Shown in pieces: positions 1 through 9,200 of a stretch of 64,000 nt of DNA; position 1 is the stretch's first letter, and every line of letters begins with the position of its first letter. Under the pieces are notes generated by a model that was not told the DNA's origin, searched no databases, and worked only from the letters and a program-made list of their open reading frames with translations. Position numbers and translations under genes: made by a program. Location of the stretch: assembly GCF_014831675.1 (NCBI RefSeq), contig NZ_VJXY01000020.1:1-64000 (forward strand), read 5' to 3'. Source of the stretch: Komarekiella delphini-convector SJRDD-AB1 (GTDB lineage Bacteria > Cyanobacteriota > Cyanobacteriia > Cyanobacteriales > Nostocaceae).

Positions 1-76
1 ATTTCACAGCACCTATATTCACGACACCTACAAAAAATCGCGATCGCTGCTACTCCTTGACTCATTAATCGCATAA

Positions 77-2146
77 ATGCCTGTAATCATTATGGAGCAT
101 AGCTTAGAGCTTTTCTTAGTGCCATTCGTAACTGACTATACTTACGATGCTAACAGTCGACTACTCAATGGCTCTAACTCTCTTTTTTCCCCTATTACCT
201 ATACCTACGATGCTAACGGTAGTCTAACATCTAACTCCTTTTTTGACGGTGTGTTTTATGCTTTCATCTATACCTACGATGGTAACGGCAGACTGGCAAC
301 TGTAAGAACCGAAGAAACTTACAGATATGGCTTCCAAGTAACTGTGTCTACCTATAACTATGATCCCGAAGGTAATCTAACATCTATCAACTCCACAGTC
401 GATGTAGACAATGGCAGCTTCACAGCTGAGACCGTCTCTAGTTATAGTTATGATGCTGACGGTAATTTGATATATCAAAGCAGTGAAGATGTTCCACTTG
501 ACTCCTTTGCTATTTCTAAAAGTGTTACAACCTACACCTATGATGCAGAAGGCAACCGCACATCTGTAAGCTCTGGGCCAGACGATGATGGTGACGGCAA
601 AGCTGACTATACCTCCTATACTACTACCTACGATGCTAACGGCAATGTCACATCAGAAATCTCTGACAACAATGGCGACGGTAAATTTGAGTCTGTAAAC
701 ACCTATACTTATGATGCCAATGGCAACCTGATATCCAGAAGCTATGACGGAGATGGTTCCTTTATAGCTGATTCTGCATTTAAATATACTTACGATGCCA
801 ACGGCAACCGATTATCCGAAAGCTATGACAATAATGGTGACGGCAAATTTGACTTTGTAAGCACCTATACTTACGATGCTAACGGTAATCTCACATCCGA
901 CAGTAGAGACGAAAATGGTGATGGCAAAATTGACTACATTGTTACCACTATCTACGATCGCATAACTACAACTGAAGACACTGACGGTGATGGTAAGCCT
1001 GATGCAGTCACTACCTACAATTACAACACCAGCAGCAAGCTAATATCTGAGCAGACTGACAACAATCAAGATGGGATAATTGATGCAGTCACTACCTACA
1101 GCTACGATACTAGCGACAAACTGGCAACCAAGAACTTTGACGCAGGTAATGACGGCATCATTGACGCACTTACTATATATAGCTACGATGCCAGTGGCAA
1201 GCTGATATCTGAGGAGTTCGACAGTAGAATTGATGGACTCAGTGACACCCTCACCACTTACAGCTACAATGCCTTGGGTAATCTGACAACTAAGACTGTT
1301 GATGCTGGAATTGTAGATGGTATTCTTGTCTCAGTTACTAGCTACAACTATGATGCAAGCGGCAAGCTGATATCTGAGCAGATTGATGACAACAATGATG
1401 GTGTCACTGACCAGCGTATCAGTTACATCTATGGTGATAAGGGTAAACTCGTATCCAAGACCATTAATGATGATCCAGTACAGAATTTAACCCTCAACGG
1501 TGGCAATGGTGACGATGAGTTAATTGGTGATGCTGGCAATGACACAATTTATGGTAACGACGGGAACGATGAACTGTTGGGGTTAGCTGGCAATGACACA
1601 GTTTATGGTGGCGACGGTAACGATGATTTAGTGGGATTTGATGGCTATGATCAACTCTTCGGTGGTAAAGGTAATGATCAACTATCAGGATTTGACGGCA
1701 ATGACCAACTTAATGGTGGTTACGGTAGTGATACACTCATTGGTGGTGCTGGTGGAGATATCCTAACTGGCGGTAATCGTAGTGATATCTTTGTGTTTGG
1801 GTCTTTGAGTGATTCGTTGCTGTCTAATTTTGATGTGATTAAAGATCTGAAGATTGGTGTAGATATCATTGATGCACCTCGTGCCGTGAATGCCTTAAAT
1901 GTTGGCCAATTTGGTGCTATTAGTAGCCTGACCGAGGCTAGAATCCAGGACTTATTGGACACAACTGCTTTTGTAGCAAATCAAGCGGCTACGTTTAGTC
2001 TAGGTCTGGCTACAAATGTAGTAGATGGTAATGTGCGGACGTTCTTAGCTATTAATGATTCTACTAATGGATTTGACGCCAAAACTGATAGCATCATTGA
2101 AATTACTGGTTACAGCGGTAATTTAGGTGCGCTGTCGATTGTTTAA
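77..2146 (+). CDS. YD-repeat / Ca-loop / RTX surface protein with bluetail-like C-terminus
   Basis: 689 aa, function unknown, probably an exported or surface calcium-binding protein. Residues ~20-470 contain about 17 YD-type repeats (YTYDANGNL and variants). Many are separated by acidic loops such as DNNGDGKFD, DENGDGKID and DTDGDGKPD, which resemble EF-hand/dockerin calcium loops. Residues ~474-570 are RTX nonapeptides (GGNGDDELI, GNDTIYG). The last ~110 residues (from SDIFVFG to the ITGYSGNLGAL end) match the C-terminal module of cyanobacterial 'bluetail' putative surface proteins. There is no N-terminal signal peptide, consistent with type I secretion of RTX proteins (inference). A stop lies immediately upstream in frame, so the protein cannot extend further 5'. 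ATG 77 or ATG 92 are the start options and neither has a clear ribosome binding site. It could be a 5'-truncated derivative of a longer surface protein. Confidence 0.75.
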   Translation: MPVIIMEHSLELFLVPFVTDYTYDANSRLLNGSNSLFSPITYTYDANGSLTSNSFFDGVFYAFIYTYDGNGRLATVRTEETYRYGFQVTVSTYNYDPEGNLTSINSTVDVDNGSFTAETVSSYSYDADGNLIYQSSEDVPLDSFAISKSVTTYTYDAEGNRTSVSSGPDDDGDGKADYTSYTTTYDANGNVTSEISDNNGDGKFESVNTYTYDANGNLISRSYDGDGSFIADSAFKYTYDANGNRLSESYDNNGDGKFDFVSTYTYDANGNLTSDSRDENGDGKIDYIVTTIYDRITTTEDTDGDGKPDAVTTYNYNTSSKLISEQTDNNQDGIIDAVTTYSYDTSDKLATKNFDAGNDGIIDALTIYSYDASGKLISEEFDSRIDGLSDTLTTYSYNALGNLTTKTVDAGIVDGILVSVTSYNYDASGKLISEQIDDNNDGVTDQRISYIYGDKGKLVSKTINDDPVQNLTLNGGNGDDELIGDAGNDTIYGNDGNDELLGLAGNDTVYGGDGNDDLVGFDGYDQLFGGKGNDQLSGFDGNDQLNGGYGSDTLIGGAGGDILTGGNRSDIFVFGSLSDSLLSNFDVIKDLKIGVDIIDAPRAVNALNVGQFGAISSLTEARIQDLLDTTAFVANQAATFSLGLATNVVDGNVRTFLAINDSTNGFDAKTDSIIEITGYSGNLGALSIV

Positions 2147-2175
2147 CTAAGTGAGTTAAGTTTGGCTGAAGGTAA

Positions 2176-3969
2176 TTGGACTTGTCTAAAAATTTTACAT
2201 CCGCTCAAATTAAACGTTTACACCCATTTGCGATCGCCTTAGTTACTAACTCCATACAAGGGGCTATCGCTTTTTTTTCTTTTAGCGTTCTCCTTTACAG
2301 TCAAGTCGCATCAGCAGGCTTGACTTTACCCCTACGCACCAAAAAGGGAATGGTGGTTTCGGCTCATCCCTTAGCTAGTGAAGCAGGAATTTTGATGTTA
2401 CGCAAGGGTGGTAATGCAGTTGATGCAGCCGTAGCCACAACATTTGCTATTTCTGTAGTCGAACCTTTTTCAGCGGGAATCGGCGGCGGCGGCTTTTTGT
2501 TGATGCATTCAGAGAAAACTGGGGAGATAAAAGCGTTAGATTTCCGCGAACGCGCACCCCTCAAAGCTACAAGAAATATGTATTTGGATGCACAACGGAA
2601 GGTGCGTCCGAATGTAAGTGTAAACGGTTATTTAGCGGTGGCGACACCGGGAACCGTAGCCGGACTTTATGAAGTTCATCGTCGCTATGGTAAGCTGTCT
2701 TGGCAAGAGGTAGTGAAACCTGCGATCGCTCTTGCTAAAGATGGCTTTGTTTTAAGTCCTCAAGTTACTTGGCGTTCGATCCCAGAGTACAAAAACCGCA
2801 AGCAAGCAATTCTCGACAATCCGGCGGCGCGGGAAATTTTCATTCGTAACGGCGAACTGTATCAACCAAGAGAAAAGCTGGTGCAGCGTGATTTAGGACG
2901 CACATTAGCAGCAATTGCCCAGAATCCCCAAAGTTTTTACACCGGAAATATTGCCCAGGCGATCGCTTCCGATATGGTAAAAAACGGTGGTTTAATTACT
3001 CTAGAAGACCTTAAAGCCTACAAACCAATTTGGCGGACTCCCGTGTGTGGAAATTTTCGCAAAGCTAAAATTTGCTCAATGCCACCACCTTCATCAGGAG
3101 GCATTCACCTATTGCAGATATTAAATATTATTGGTGACACTGATTTAAAATCTTTAGGTTGGCATCATCCCGATGCTTTACATTTGATGGTAGAGGCGAT
3201 GAAGATTGCTTATAGCGATCGCTCGCAATATTTAGGCGATCCAGATTTTGTCAAAGTTCCTTCACAAGAACTGCTCAGCCCAGCATACGCCAAAAAACGC
3301 CGTCAAGAAATTAATATGAAGATGGCTCGACCCTCAACCGAGATCAAGCCAGGACTCAATACAATTCCCAATTCAAAATCTTCTGAATCCACTCAAACCA
3401 GTCATCTTACTGTTGTGGACGAACAACGTAATGCCGTGAGTTTGACTTTCACGATTAACTTAGGGTTTGGTGCTGGTGTGGTGACACCAGGAACCGGGAT
3501 TGTTCTCAACAACGAGATGGATGATTTTGCAGCTGCGCCAGGAGTGCCTAATGCTTTTGGTTTGATTGGCAACGATGCCAATAGCATTGCACCTCGCAAA
3601 ACTCCTTTATCCAGCATGACTCCCACAATTGTTACAGAAAATGGACGCCTCCGCATGGCAGTGGGTACACCTGGAGGTAGCACCATCATCACCCAAGTAT
3701 TGCAAGTTATCCTGAATGTGCTGGAATACAACATGGATGTCGGTGCGGCGATTTCTGTTCCACGCATACATCATCAATGGCTTCCAGATGAGTTACGCTC
3801 AGAAGCCTGGAGTTTGGATGCTCTCACTCTGCGAGACTTACGCCGTCGAGGACACAATATCAAGGAAGCGACTCCTTGGGGTAATGCTAATGCGATCGCC
3901 GTCACAAAGGATGGAACTTTAGAAGGAGCGGCCGATCCCCGTGGTGAAGGCTCCCCTAGAGGGTGGTGA
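2176..3969 (+). CDS. ggt: Gamma-glutamyltransferase (GGT), exported
   Basis: 597 aa, the normal length for GGT, which cleaves or transfers the gamma-glutamyl group of glutathione and related peptides outside the cytoplasm. An N-terminal hydrophobic stretch (~residues 17-47, ending VASA) looks like a signal peptide. Typical blocks are MVVSAHPLAS, GGNAVDAAVAT and FSAGIGGGGFLL. The autoprocessing site is STQ|TSHLT, making Thr408 the predicted N-terminal nucleophile of the small subunit (408-597); LNNEMDDF and PGGSTIITQVLQ follow as in the family. The start is TTG 2176, preceded by GAAGG at good spacing; an ATG start would remove the signal peptide. It lies 29 bp after the surface-protein gene on the same strand. 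Confidence 0.92.
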   Translation: MDLSKNFTSAQIKRLHPFAIALVTNSIQGAIAFFSFSVLLYSQVASAGLTLPLRTKKGMVVSAHPLASEAGILMLRKGGNAVDAAVATTFAISVVEPFSAGIGGGGFLLMHSEKTGEIKALDFRERAPLKATRNMYLDAQRKVRPNVSVNGYLAVATPGTVAGLYEVHRRYGKLSWQEVVKPAIALAKDGFVLSPQVTWRSIPEYKNRKQAILDNPAAREIFIRNGELYQPREKLVQRDLGRTLAAIAQNPQSFYTGNIAQAIASDMVKNGGLITLEDLKAYKPIWRTPVCGNFRKAKICSMPPPSSGGIHLLQILNIIGDTDLKSLGWHHPDALHLMVEAMKIAYSDRSQYLGDPDFVKVPSQELLSPAYAKKRRQEINMKMARPSTEIKPGLNTIPNSKSSESTQTSHLTVVDEQRNAVSLTFTINLGFGAGVVTPGTGIVLNNEMDDFAAAPGVPNAFGLIGNDANSIAPRKTPLSSMTPTIVTENGRLRMAVGTPGGSTIITQVLQVILNVLEYNMDVGAAISVPRIHHQWLPDELRSEAWSLDALTLRDLRRRGHNIKEATPWGNANAIAVTKDGTLEGAADPRGEGSPRGW

Positions 3970-4031
3970 GGGGGAGTGGGGGAGTGAGAGCAGGGGGAGC
4001 AGAGGGGCGGAGGAGCAGAGGGAGAATAATA

Positions 4032-4087
4032 ACTCTTGACCCTTGACTCTTGACTCTTGACCCTTGACTCTTGACCCTTAACTCCTA
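4032..4087 (+). repeat. Tandem heptanucleotide repeat (STRR type)
   Basis: Eight consecutive 7-nt units read actcttg, acccttg, actcttg, actcttg, acccttg, actcttg, accctta, actccta. They follow a G/A-rich stretch (3962-4022) and end at the 3' end of the opposite-strand gene. Such heptamer arrays are characteristic of heterocystous cyanobacterial intergenic DNA. Confidence 0.85.
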
Positions 4088-4088
4088 A

Positions 4089-4382
4089 CTACTGATTTTG
4101 AATTGTTGACTCTGCGAAACTGCTACCAAATTCATTTGCCCGTGCGCTATGTACTAATGTCCAGCCAGCTTTGAGAAGTTTTTGGTAAGTTGCCCAGCCT
4201 TTAGAACCGCCTGGTATTTGATAATCTGGTACTGCAAATTGCCCAAAAGCTGTGTAGGGACGCCAAGGTTGATTGGGTGCTATCTGCAAATGCAAGATTT
4301 TCTCTCCATCGCTGCCAAACTTAGATAACCAGCACATTTGTCGATGCATTGCAAACTCCTTTGCTTTTCTCTGATAAAGCAT
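4089..4382 (-). CDS. Small conserved-looking hypothetical protein
   Basis: 97 aa from the first start; a second Met at residue 12 (MHRQMCWLSK, start 4349) is equally possible. I do not recognise a named family. The protein is soluble, has no signal peptide or membrane segment, and is rich in aromatic residues (QPWRPYTAFGQFAVPDYQ, KGWATYQKLLKAGWTLV). The composition looks like a real folded protein rather than a shadow, and no competing frame exists. It converges with ggt, the heptamer array separating the two. Confidence 0.6.
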   Translation of the reverse strand: MLYQRKAKEFAMHRQMCWLSKFGSDGEKILHLQIAPNQPWRPYTAFGQFAVPDYQIPGGSKGWATYQKLLKAGWTLVHSARANEFGSSFAESTIQNQ

Positions 4383-4721
4383 AATGGCAGACTTTTGTCA
4401 AGGCTAACCTCACCCTTGTGGGGGACTTTTTTACCTAACGGGTTAGGTAAGCAAGATTAAGCACTATCTAATCAAGGATAATTACTTAACATTTCAACCC
4501 CATAAGGGCAGTTGATAGTAGGACACAAAGATAAACAGCCTTTACCTTTACCCTAGGTCAAGATTCCTCTAATGTTATCCGCGCTTTTTGCAATTGTATG
4601 TATCAACAACTACTATTTAAGCTGAGGTTTGCAATCAAACTATTTGTTGTTCTGGTTACATTAGTGCAGATTTTAGAAGTTATTTATGCAGTTGCGTCAA
4701 ATCCAAAATCTGCACTTGGCG
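4383..4721. other. Intergenic region with perfect 20-bp palindrome
   Basis: No credible gene. A plus-strand ORF at 4598-4957 overlaps the DUF1802 gene antisense and is not protein-like. The stretch contains the palindrome ttacctaacgggttaggtaa at 4431-4450 (9-bp arms, 2-nt centre), about 50 bp 5' of the start of the minus-strand gene ending at 4089, so it could be an operator or part of its promoter. It also holds a 'tagtaggacac' phrase near 4516 that recurs near 7520. Confidence 0.5.
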
Positions 4722-5312
4722 TTAGAGGGATGGAGCATACAACTTGTCGCCGACAATCCCGCGAATTGTCTCTACTAACTGGGTGTATGCAAAGTCAGAC
4801 AAAACAGGTTTTGCATCTTCTATCTGAATCGATTGCTCTAAATCAATCCACGATTTGCAGCCACCGTACTCCGAGCGATAAGGAATTTCTTGCTCTTGGG
4901 GTAGTTTGTAAGTCCGCAGGAGGAGAATATATAGAGGTTGACGTGGTTTCCATTTGAGGCGATCGCTAATAAAATGCTCGTTCCAAATATGGAAAGGGAG
5001 TAAGGCGTCAACAATAGACTCGTTACTTACTGGCAAAATATCAGTAATTTCAGCCCAACTGCCGATGCGAATTGTTTCTGGATGCCAACCTGATGTTACT
5101 GGATAGACATGATTGGCATACTCAGCTTTGAGCATGAAAGCTTGTTGATGTTCATAAGTAGGGTAAAGCAAAATCTGCTCATGAGCAACTTGGAAACGTC
5201 CACTCCGTTCATGGATACCACCTTTACGGAGCAACATAATTGTTTTGCCACTTTCTAGGGCATTTATGGCAACTGCCCATTCTTTGAGAGCGTGGATAGT
5301 GGTTGCTTGCAT
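4722..5312 (-). CDS. DUF1802 family protein
   Basis: 196 aa, of unknown biochemical function. The N-terminus (MQATTIHALKEWAVAINALE, then TIMLLRKGGI) is the signature opening of the DUF1802 family, common in cyanobacteria. It is soluble with no signal peptide or transmembrane segment. Conserved-looking blocks include FQVAHEQILLYPTYEHQ and PLYILLLRTYKLPQ. Length and start fit the family. Upstream lies a 450-bp AT-rich gap shared with the divergent L,D-transpeptidase gene. Confidence 0.85.
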   Translation of the reverse strand: MQATTIHALKEWAVAINALESGKTIMLLRKGGIHERSGRFQVAHEQILLYPTYEHQQAFMLKAEYANHVYPVTSGWHPETIRIGSWAEITDILPVSNESIVDALLPFHIWNEHFISDRLKWKPRQPLYILLLRTYKLPQEQEIPYRSEYGGCKSWIDLEQSIQIEDAKPVLSDFAYTQLVETIRGIVGDKLYAPSL

Positions 5313-5763
5313 AGGTATTCACTTAGCAGTGTTTTAATCATAGGTTAACACCTGGTGTGTTGAGCATTGCCCACACTATTGCTACTTAATGATAAGAAAT
5401 TAGCAATATTCTTAGTTTAATTATATCTAGAAACAATTCTGCTAATTCTCTATTCTTTAATCAAAACCAAAATGATTAAATTCCTACTATAGCAATTTGA
5501 TTTAAAAATATGTAAGTAGTTTAAAAAATAAATTTCTTCTAAATAATTGCTGTATTAAAAATTACCAATTATTGAAATTAACTATACTATAGACAGACGA
5601 AATGAGAAATTAACAAAGTTAAATTTTAAAATAAATGCCTACATGCAAGTTGTAAACTTCTGATTTACATCGTTAATTGTATTCAGAAGTAAACAAGAGT
5701 TGTGCTTACAGTAAATTGCTTATCAATTTAAAAGTCTTTTAGCTTTTAACTCAGGAAATATCG
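5313..5763. other. AT-rich divergent intergenic region
   Basis: About 450 bp between the divergent DUF1802 gene and the L,D-transpeptidase gene. It is strongly AT-rich with no ORF of note and no tRNA or clear terminator hairpin. It presumably holds the promoters of both genes; I could not single out a reliable -10/-35 pair. Confidence 0.5.
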
Positions 5764-6348
5764 ATGAGGAGAAACTCACAAATGTTTCTACCACTGAAAT
5801 ACAGCCATATCCAAATGTTAAAGCAATCATTCAAATTAGTTATTTTAACTTGTACATTTGTATTAAACTCTGCTCCAGCGATACCATTAGCTTCTGAGCT
5901 ATCAGTTACTTCTCACACTTCATCCCAAAATTTAGTTGTTAATAATTCAAATAATTTACCTCTTCATCTCAAGATAAGTCTTAGCGATCGCCAAGTAACT
6001 CTCTATCGAGGAAAAACCCAAATTAAAAGTTATCCAATAGCAGTAGGACGCCAAGGTTGGGAAACTCCAATAGGCAATTTTCAAGTACTTAATATGTTGA
6101 AAAAACCTGCTTGGATAAACCCTTTCACCGAAAAAGCCATACCTGGAGGACATGCTGCAAACCCTCTTGGTAACTACTGGATTGGATTTTGGACAGACGG
6201 TAACAATTGGGTTGGCTTTCATGGTACTCCTAATCCTGATTCAGTGGGCAAAGCTGTCTCACATGGTTGTATTCGGATGTACAACCAGGATATTCAGGAA
6301 TTATTCCATCAGGTGGATTTAGGAACACCCGTGACTGTAGAACCATAG
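5764..6348 (+). CDS. L,D-transpeptidase (YkuD fold), periplasmic
   Basis: 194 aa. L,D-transpeptidases cross-link peptidoglycan or attach proteins to it, using a cysteine nucleophile. The N-terminus is basic and followed by a hydrophobic segment (~residues 18-42), giving a signal peptide or anchor. The YkuD domain spans ~65-193: LKISLSDRQVTLYRG, YPIAVGRQGWETPIG, GFHGTPN and SHGCIRM. The catalytic Cys is residue 169 in HGC, with His167 two residues before it. No LysM or other wall-binding domain is present, so this is a minimal enzyme. Confidence 0.9.
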   Translation: MRRNSQMFLPLKYSHIQMLKQSFKLVILTCTFVLNSAPAIPLASELSVTSHTSSQNLVVNNSNNLPLHLKISLSDRQVTLYRGKTQIKSYPIAVGRQGWETPIGNFQVLNMLKKPAWINPFTEKAIPGGHAANPLGNYWIGFWTDGNNWVGFHGTPNPDSVGKAVSHGCIRMYNQDIQELFHQVDLGTPVTVEP

Positions 6349-6394
6349 CTGAGGTAGTGTCTTCATTTACAGCTGTCTACTTCAGCTGCGTAAG

Positions 6395-7411
6395 ATGAAG
6401 AAGGAATTATCAACTCAGAATTTAAGCATGGAAAAGCGATCGCTAGGTAAATCGGATGTGCAAATCACACCCATTCTGATGGGAACTTGGCAAGCTGGTA
6501 AAAAAATGTGGGTGGGAATTGAGGATGCTGACTCAATTAAAACTATCCGAGCAGCATTTGAGGCTGGGATCACCACAATTGATACTGCTGAAGTTTATGG
6601 TGAAGGGCATTCTGAGCGCATTGTAGCCGAAGCTCTATCTGATGTGCGCGATCGCGTAGAATATGCCACAAAAGTTTTCGCTAACCATCTAAAGCATGAT
6701 CAAGTAATTGAAGCTTGTGAGCGTTCCCTAACAAACCTCAAAACCGATTACATCGACCTTTATCAAATTCATTGGCCATCCGGTGCTTTCAGTAGTGAAA
6801 TAGTGCCAATTGAGGAAACTATGAACGCTCTGACTTCACTCAAAGAGCAAGGTAAAATTCGAGCAATCGGTGTTTCCAATTTTTCTCGCGTTCAATTGGC
6901 AGAAGCCTCAAAGTATGGACGTATTGATAGTTTACAACCACCCTATTCTTTGTTTTGGAGACAGATAGAAAAGGATGCAGTGCCTTATTGTGTAGAAAAC
7001 AATATTTCTATCCTGGCTTATTCGCCTTTAGCACAGGGATTGTTGACAGGTAAATTTAAGCCTGGTCACAAATTTGACCCAGCAGACAACCGTGCGAAGA
7101 ATAAGCTATTTCAAGGCGAAAACTTTGAACGTGCCCAACAAGCTTTAGAAAAACTGCGTCCCATAGCTGACCGTCATAATTGTACCTTGGCACAGTTGGC
7201 TTTAGCGTGGTTAATTGCCCAACCCCAAACAAATGCGTTCACCAAAGGTGTTGGCAACGCCATCGCTGGAGCTCGTTATCCCGAACAAGCAGCAGCAAAC
7301 GCACTAGCTGCTGAGGTTAAACTTTCTGCTGCTGAACTGACAGAAATTGATGCCATTGGACGCATCGTTACAGACCATTTTGATGATAGTCCAATCATGT
7401 GGAATTGGTAA
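6395..7411 (+). CDS. Aldo/keto reductase
   Basis: 338 aa, the normal length for an NADP(H)-dependent (beta/alpha)8 aldo/keto reductase; substrate unknown. The tetrad is visible as Asp63 and Tyr68 (TIDTAEVYGEG), Lys93 (YATKVF) and His126 (YQIHWPS). Cofactor-side blocks AIGVSNFS and SPLAQGLLTGK are present. ATG 6395 adds eleven residues before MEKRSLGKSDV; ATG 6428 gives the more usual N-terminus, and neither has a strong ribosome binding site. It lies 46 bp downstream of the transpeptidase gene and may be co-transcribed. Confidence 0.9.
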   Translation: MKKELSTQNLSMEKRSLGKSDVQITPILMGTWQAGKKMWVGIEDADSIKTIRAAFEAGITTIDTAEVYGEGHSERIVAEALSDVRDRVEYATKVFANHLKHDQVIEACERSLTNLKTDYIDLYQIHWPSGAFSSEIVPIEETMNALTSLKEQGKIRAIGVSNFSRVQLAEASKYGRIDSLQPPYSLFWRQIEKDAVPYCVENNISILAYSPLAQGLLTGKFKPGHKFDPADNRAKNKLFQGENFERAQQALEKLRPIADRHNCTLAQLALAWLIAQPQTNAFTKGVGNAIAGARYPEQAAANALAAEVKLSAAELTEIDAIGRIVTDHFDDSPIMWNW

Positions 7412-7905
7412 ATTGACTTGTGGTTTTGCACAGTAGCTAACATCTATATTGCAAAATCCAACAAAACATCAACTTTAGTAAACTCAGGGTTGCAACTCAA
7501 TAACTAAGTGATAACTTAAATAGTAGGACACCAAATAAGGAAAAACCAAACTAAATGGGTAAATGACCTGGTGTCTCCTGTCAGTAACCCAAGCAAATCT
7601 CAGCATATCAATAATATGTAAGTGGCCAAAAGCCTGATTTCAAAGGCAAAGCCAAATCCCAAAGCGGAAAAACGCAAGAATGCTGGATTTGTTAGTTTTA
7701 TGTCCACCTTAGTTGTTAACTCTCGATTGCTTACAAAGTTTAATCACTTGAAAATCCTAAATCCGAGAAAACCTGGTCAATCCTGACTAGGTTTTTGGAT
7801 TTTTAGGGTGTTTTTTATTATCAAACTAATAAAATTATTTATTCGCGGGTAATTTTCCAGCAGGGAATACAATAGGACAGCAACATTTCCTGGTGGGAGA
7901 GTTAA
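7412..7905. other. Intergenic region before lipoprotein gene
   Basis: About 490 bp without a supportable gene. It contains a 'tagtaggacac' phrase near 7520 that matches one near 4516, and a long imperfect hairpin at 7754-7808 described separately. A GG(T)GGGAGAG-like purine stretch at ~7892-7900 serves as ribosome binding site for the gene at 7906. Confidence 0.5.
7754..7808 (+). terminator. Long imperfect hairpin followed by T-rich tract
   Basis: An arm near 7756-7779 pairs with 7784-7807 around a short loop. The inner stem is aaaacctggtca with tgactaggtttt (one G-T pair), and the outer stem pairs cctaaat with atttttagg. A gtgttttttatt tract follows. It could be a terminator of a transcript reading through from the reductase gene, or a small structured RNA. 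Confidence 0.5.
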
Positions 7906-8619
7906 ATGAAAATTTATAGCTTTTTCAAGAATATTACTACAGCCACTATCATAGCTAGCCTTTCTTTTGCCTGTGAACCAACTGTTAGCACAAAAACAGA
8001 GCCAGCAAAGACCACTGAAAAATCTAAATCACAACCAAATATTGTCTATGGCGAATTAATTATTAAAGAACAATCAGATTATTTGATGATTCCAGTTAGT
8101 CGAAAAGATATAAATAAAGAAAGGGATAATTATTTAAACTCTTCAGGTTACTCTGGAAGAAATAGCAATTTTTCTAATATTATATTTTATCATAAACAAA
8201 ATACTGAAACTCATCTTCTATTAAATAAAAAAGCAATCATAACTTCCTTCGATTTATTGGAAGTAAAAACAACAGGCAGACCACCCACTAGATTTTGGTT
8301 GTATAAAATCCTAGACCAAGATACAAATGCAGACAACAAACTAAATAATGAAGATGCCGTTATTGGCTATCTTTCTGATTTATCAGGTAAGAATCTCCAG
8401 CAGATTACTCCAAATAACACCCAAATTATCAATTGGGTTGTTATTCCTAGCCAAAACGCAATTTTTCTTAAATTTCTTAAAGATTCTGATAACAATAAAA
8501 AATTTACAGAGGCAGACAAGACAAATTTTATTAGAGTTAACTTGGATAAACCTGGTATGGGGACTGAGATTATCAGTAATCAAATAGAACAAGAAATTGA
8601 ATCGTATTTTCTTAAATAA
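7906..8619 (+). CDS. Putative lipoprotein with Ca-loop-like segments
   Basis: 237 aa, no named family recognised. The N-terminus (MKIYSFFKNITTATIIASLSFAC) is a plausible lipoprotein signal ending in SFAC. The lipobox is imperfect (Phe at -2), so ordinary export cannot be excluded. A Thr/Lys/Glu-rich linker follows. Two acidic loops, DQDTNADNKLNNEDA (~145) and DSDNNKKFTEAD (~197), look like dockerin/EF-hand calcium loops and recall those of the surface protein at the start of the window. The gene is AT-rich relative to its neighbours. A GGTGGGAGAG ribosome binding site precedes ATG 7906. Confidence 0.65.
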   Translation: MKIYSFFKNITTATIIASLSFACEPTVSTKTEPAKTTEKSKSQPNIVYGELIIKEQSDYLMIPVSRKDINKERDNYLNSSGYSGRNSNFSNIIFYHKQNTETHLLLNKKAIITSFDLLEVKTTGRPPTRFWLYKILDQDTNADNKLNNEDAVIGYLSDLSGKNLQQITPNNTQIINWVVIPSQNAIFLKFLKDSDNNKKFTEADKTNFIRVNLDKPGMGTEIISNQIEQEIESYFLK

Positions 8620-9200
8620 ACCTTTTACAAAAATCTAACCACTGTCTGAGAAAGTTCTGATGTTTGGCAACCGATCCTCCGACTTTCCGTAGACGAACAT
8701 CATTACAGTAATAAAAAAACCTTACTAAGCTAATTGGCTAATTGCGATCGCCATGCCTCACAACTGCCATCATGGGGCATTGTAATTCTTCTCCATGCCT
8801 AGAAACTCTCAATAATGTTATGAAAGCTTGACATATATCTGAGGACTCAACAGCTTCTATGGCTGTAATGTTATGATTACATGACATTTTGATCCCGAAA
8901 GGACTGATAAATTCGTGAAACAAGCAAAAAAACGTCTTGAGACCCCTTGATCCCAACAGAAGGTTACTGGTTATATATACTTATAGAAACAACTCCTCCG
9001 ATCCCAAAGAAATGCTGACTATGGCATAAATAGGAATTGAAAGTGAGTCACTCTCAATTTAAAAACAGACTAAAAAACTTAAAAACTGGGCAAAACCAGG
9101 AGTCAGGAATAAGAAATTCATCTGGAGTGGATGACATTTTATACAGCATTCTTTAACCAGGGGAAATCATTTACCGCTTAAACTACTGGAGGCCAAACAA
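8620..9200. other. Intergenic region upstream of DUF4912 gene
   Basis: About 580 bp with no gene I can support; the minus-strand ORF at 8738-8956 has low-complexity translation and no family resemblance. It is presumably the promoter and long 5' leader of the gene at 9201, which is preceded by a good ribosome binding site (ACTGGAGG at ~9184-9191). Confidence 0.45.

Noticed and set aside
4598-4957. 119-aa plus-strand ORF
   Set aside because: Most of it lies antisense to the recognisable DUF1802 gene and its translation has no family character.
8738-8956. 72-aa minus-strand ORF in an empty region
   Set aside because: No recognisable motif, no ribosome binding site, and atypical composition; treated as chance.
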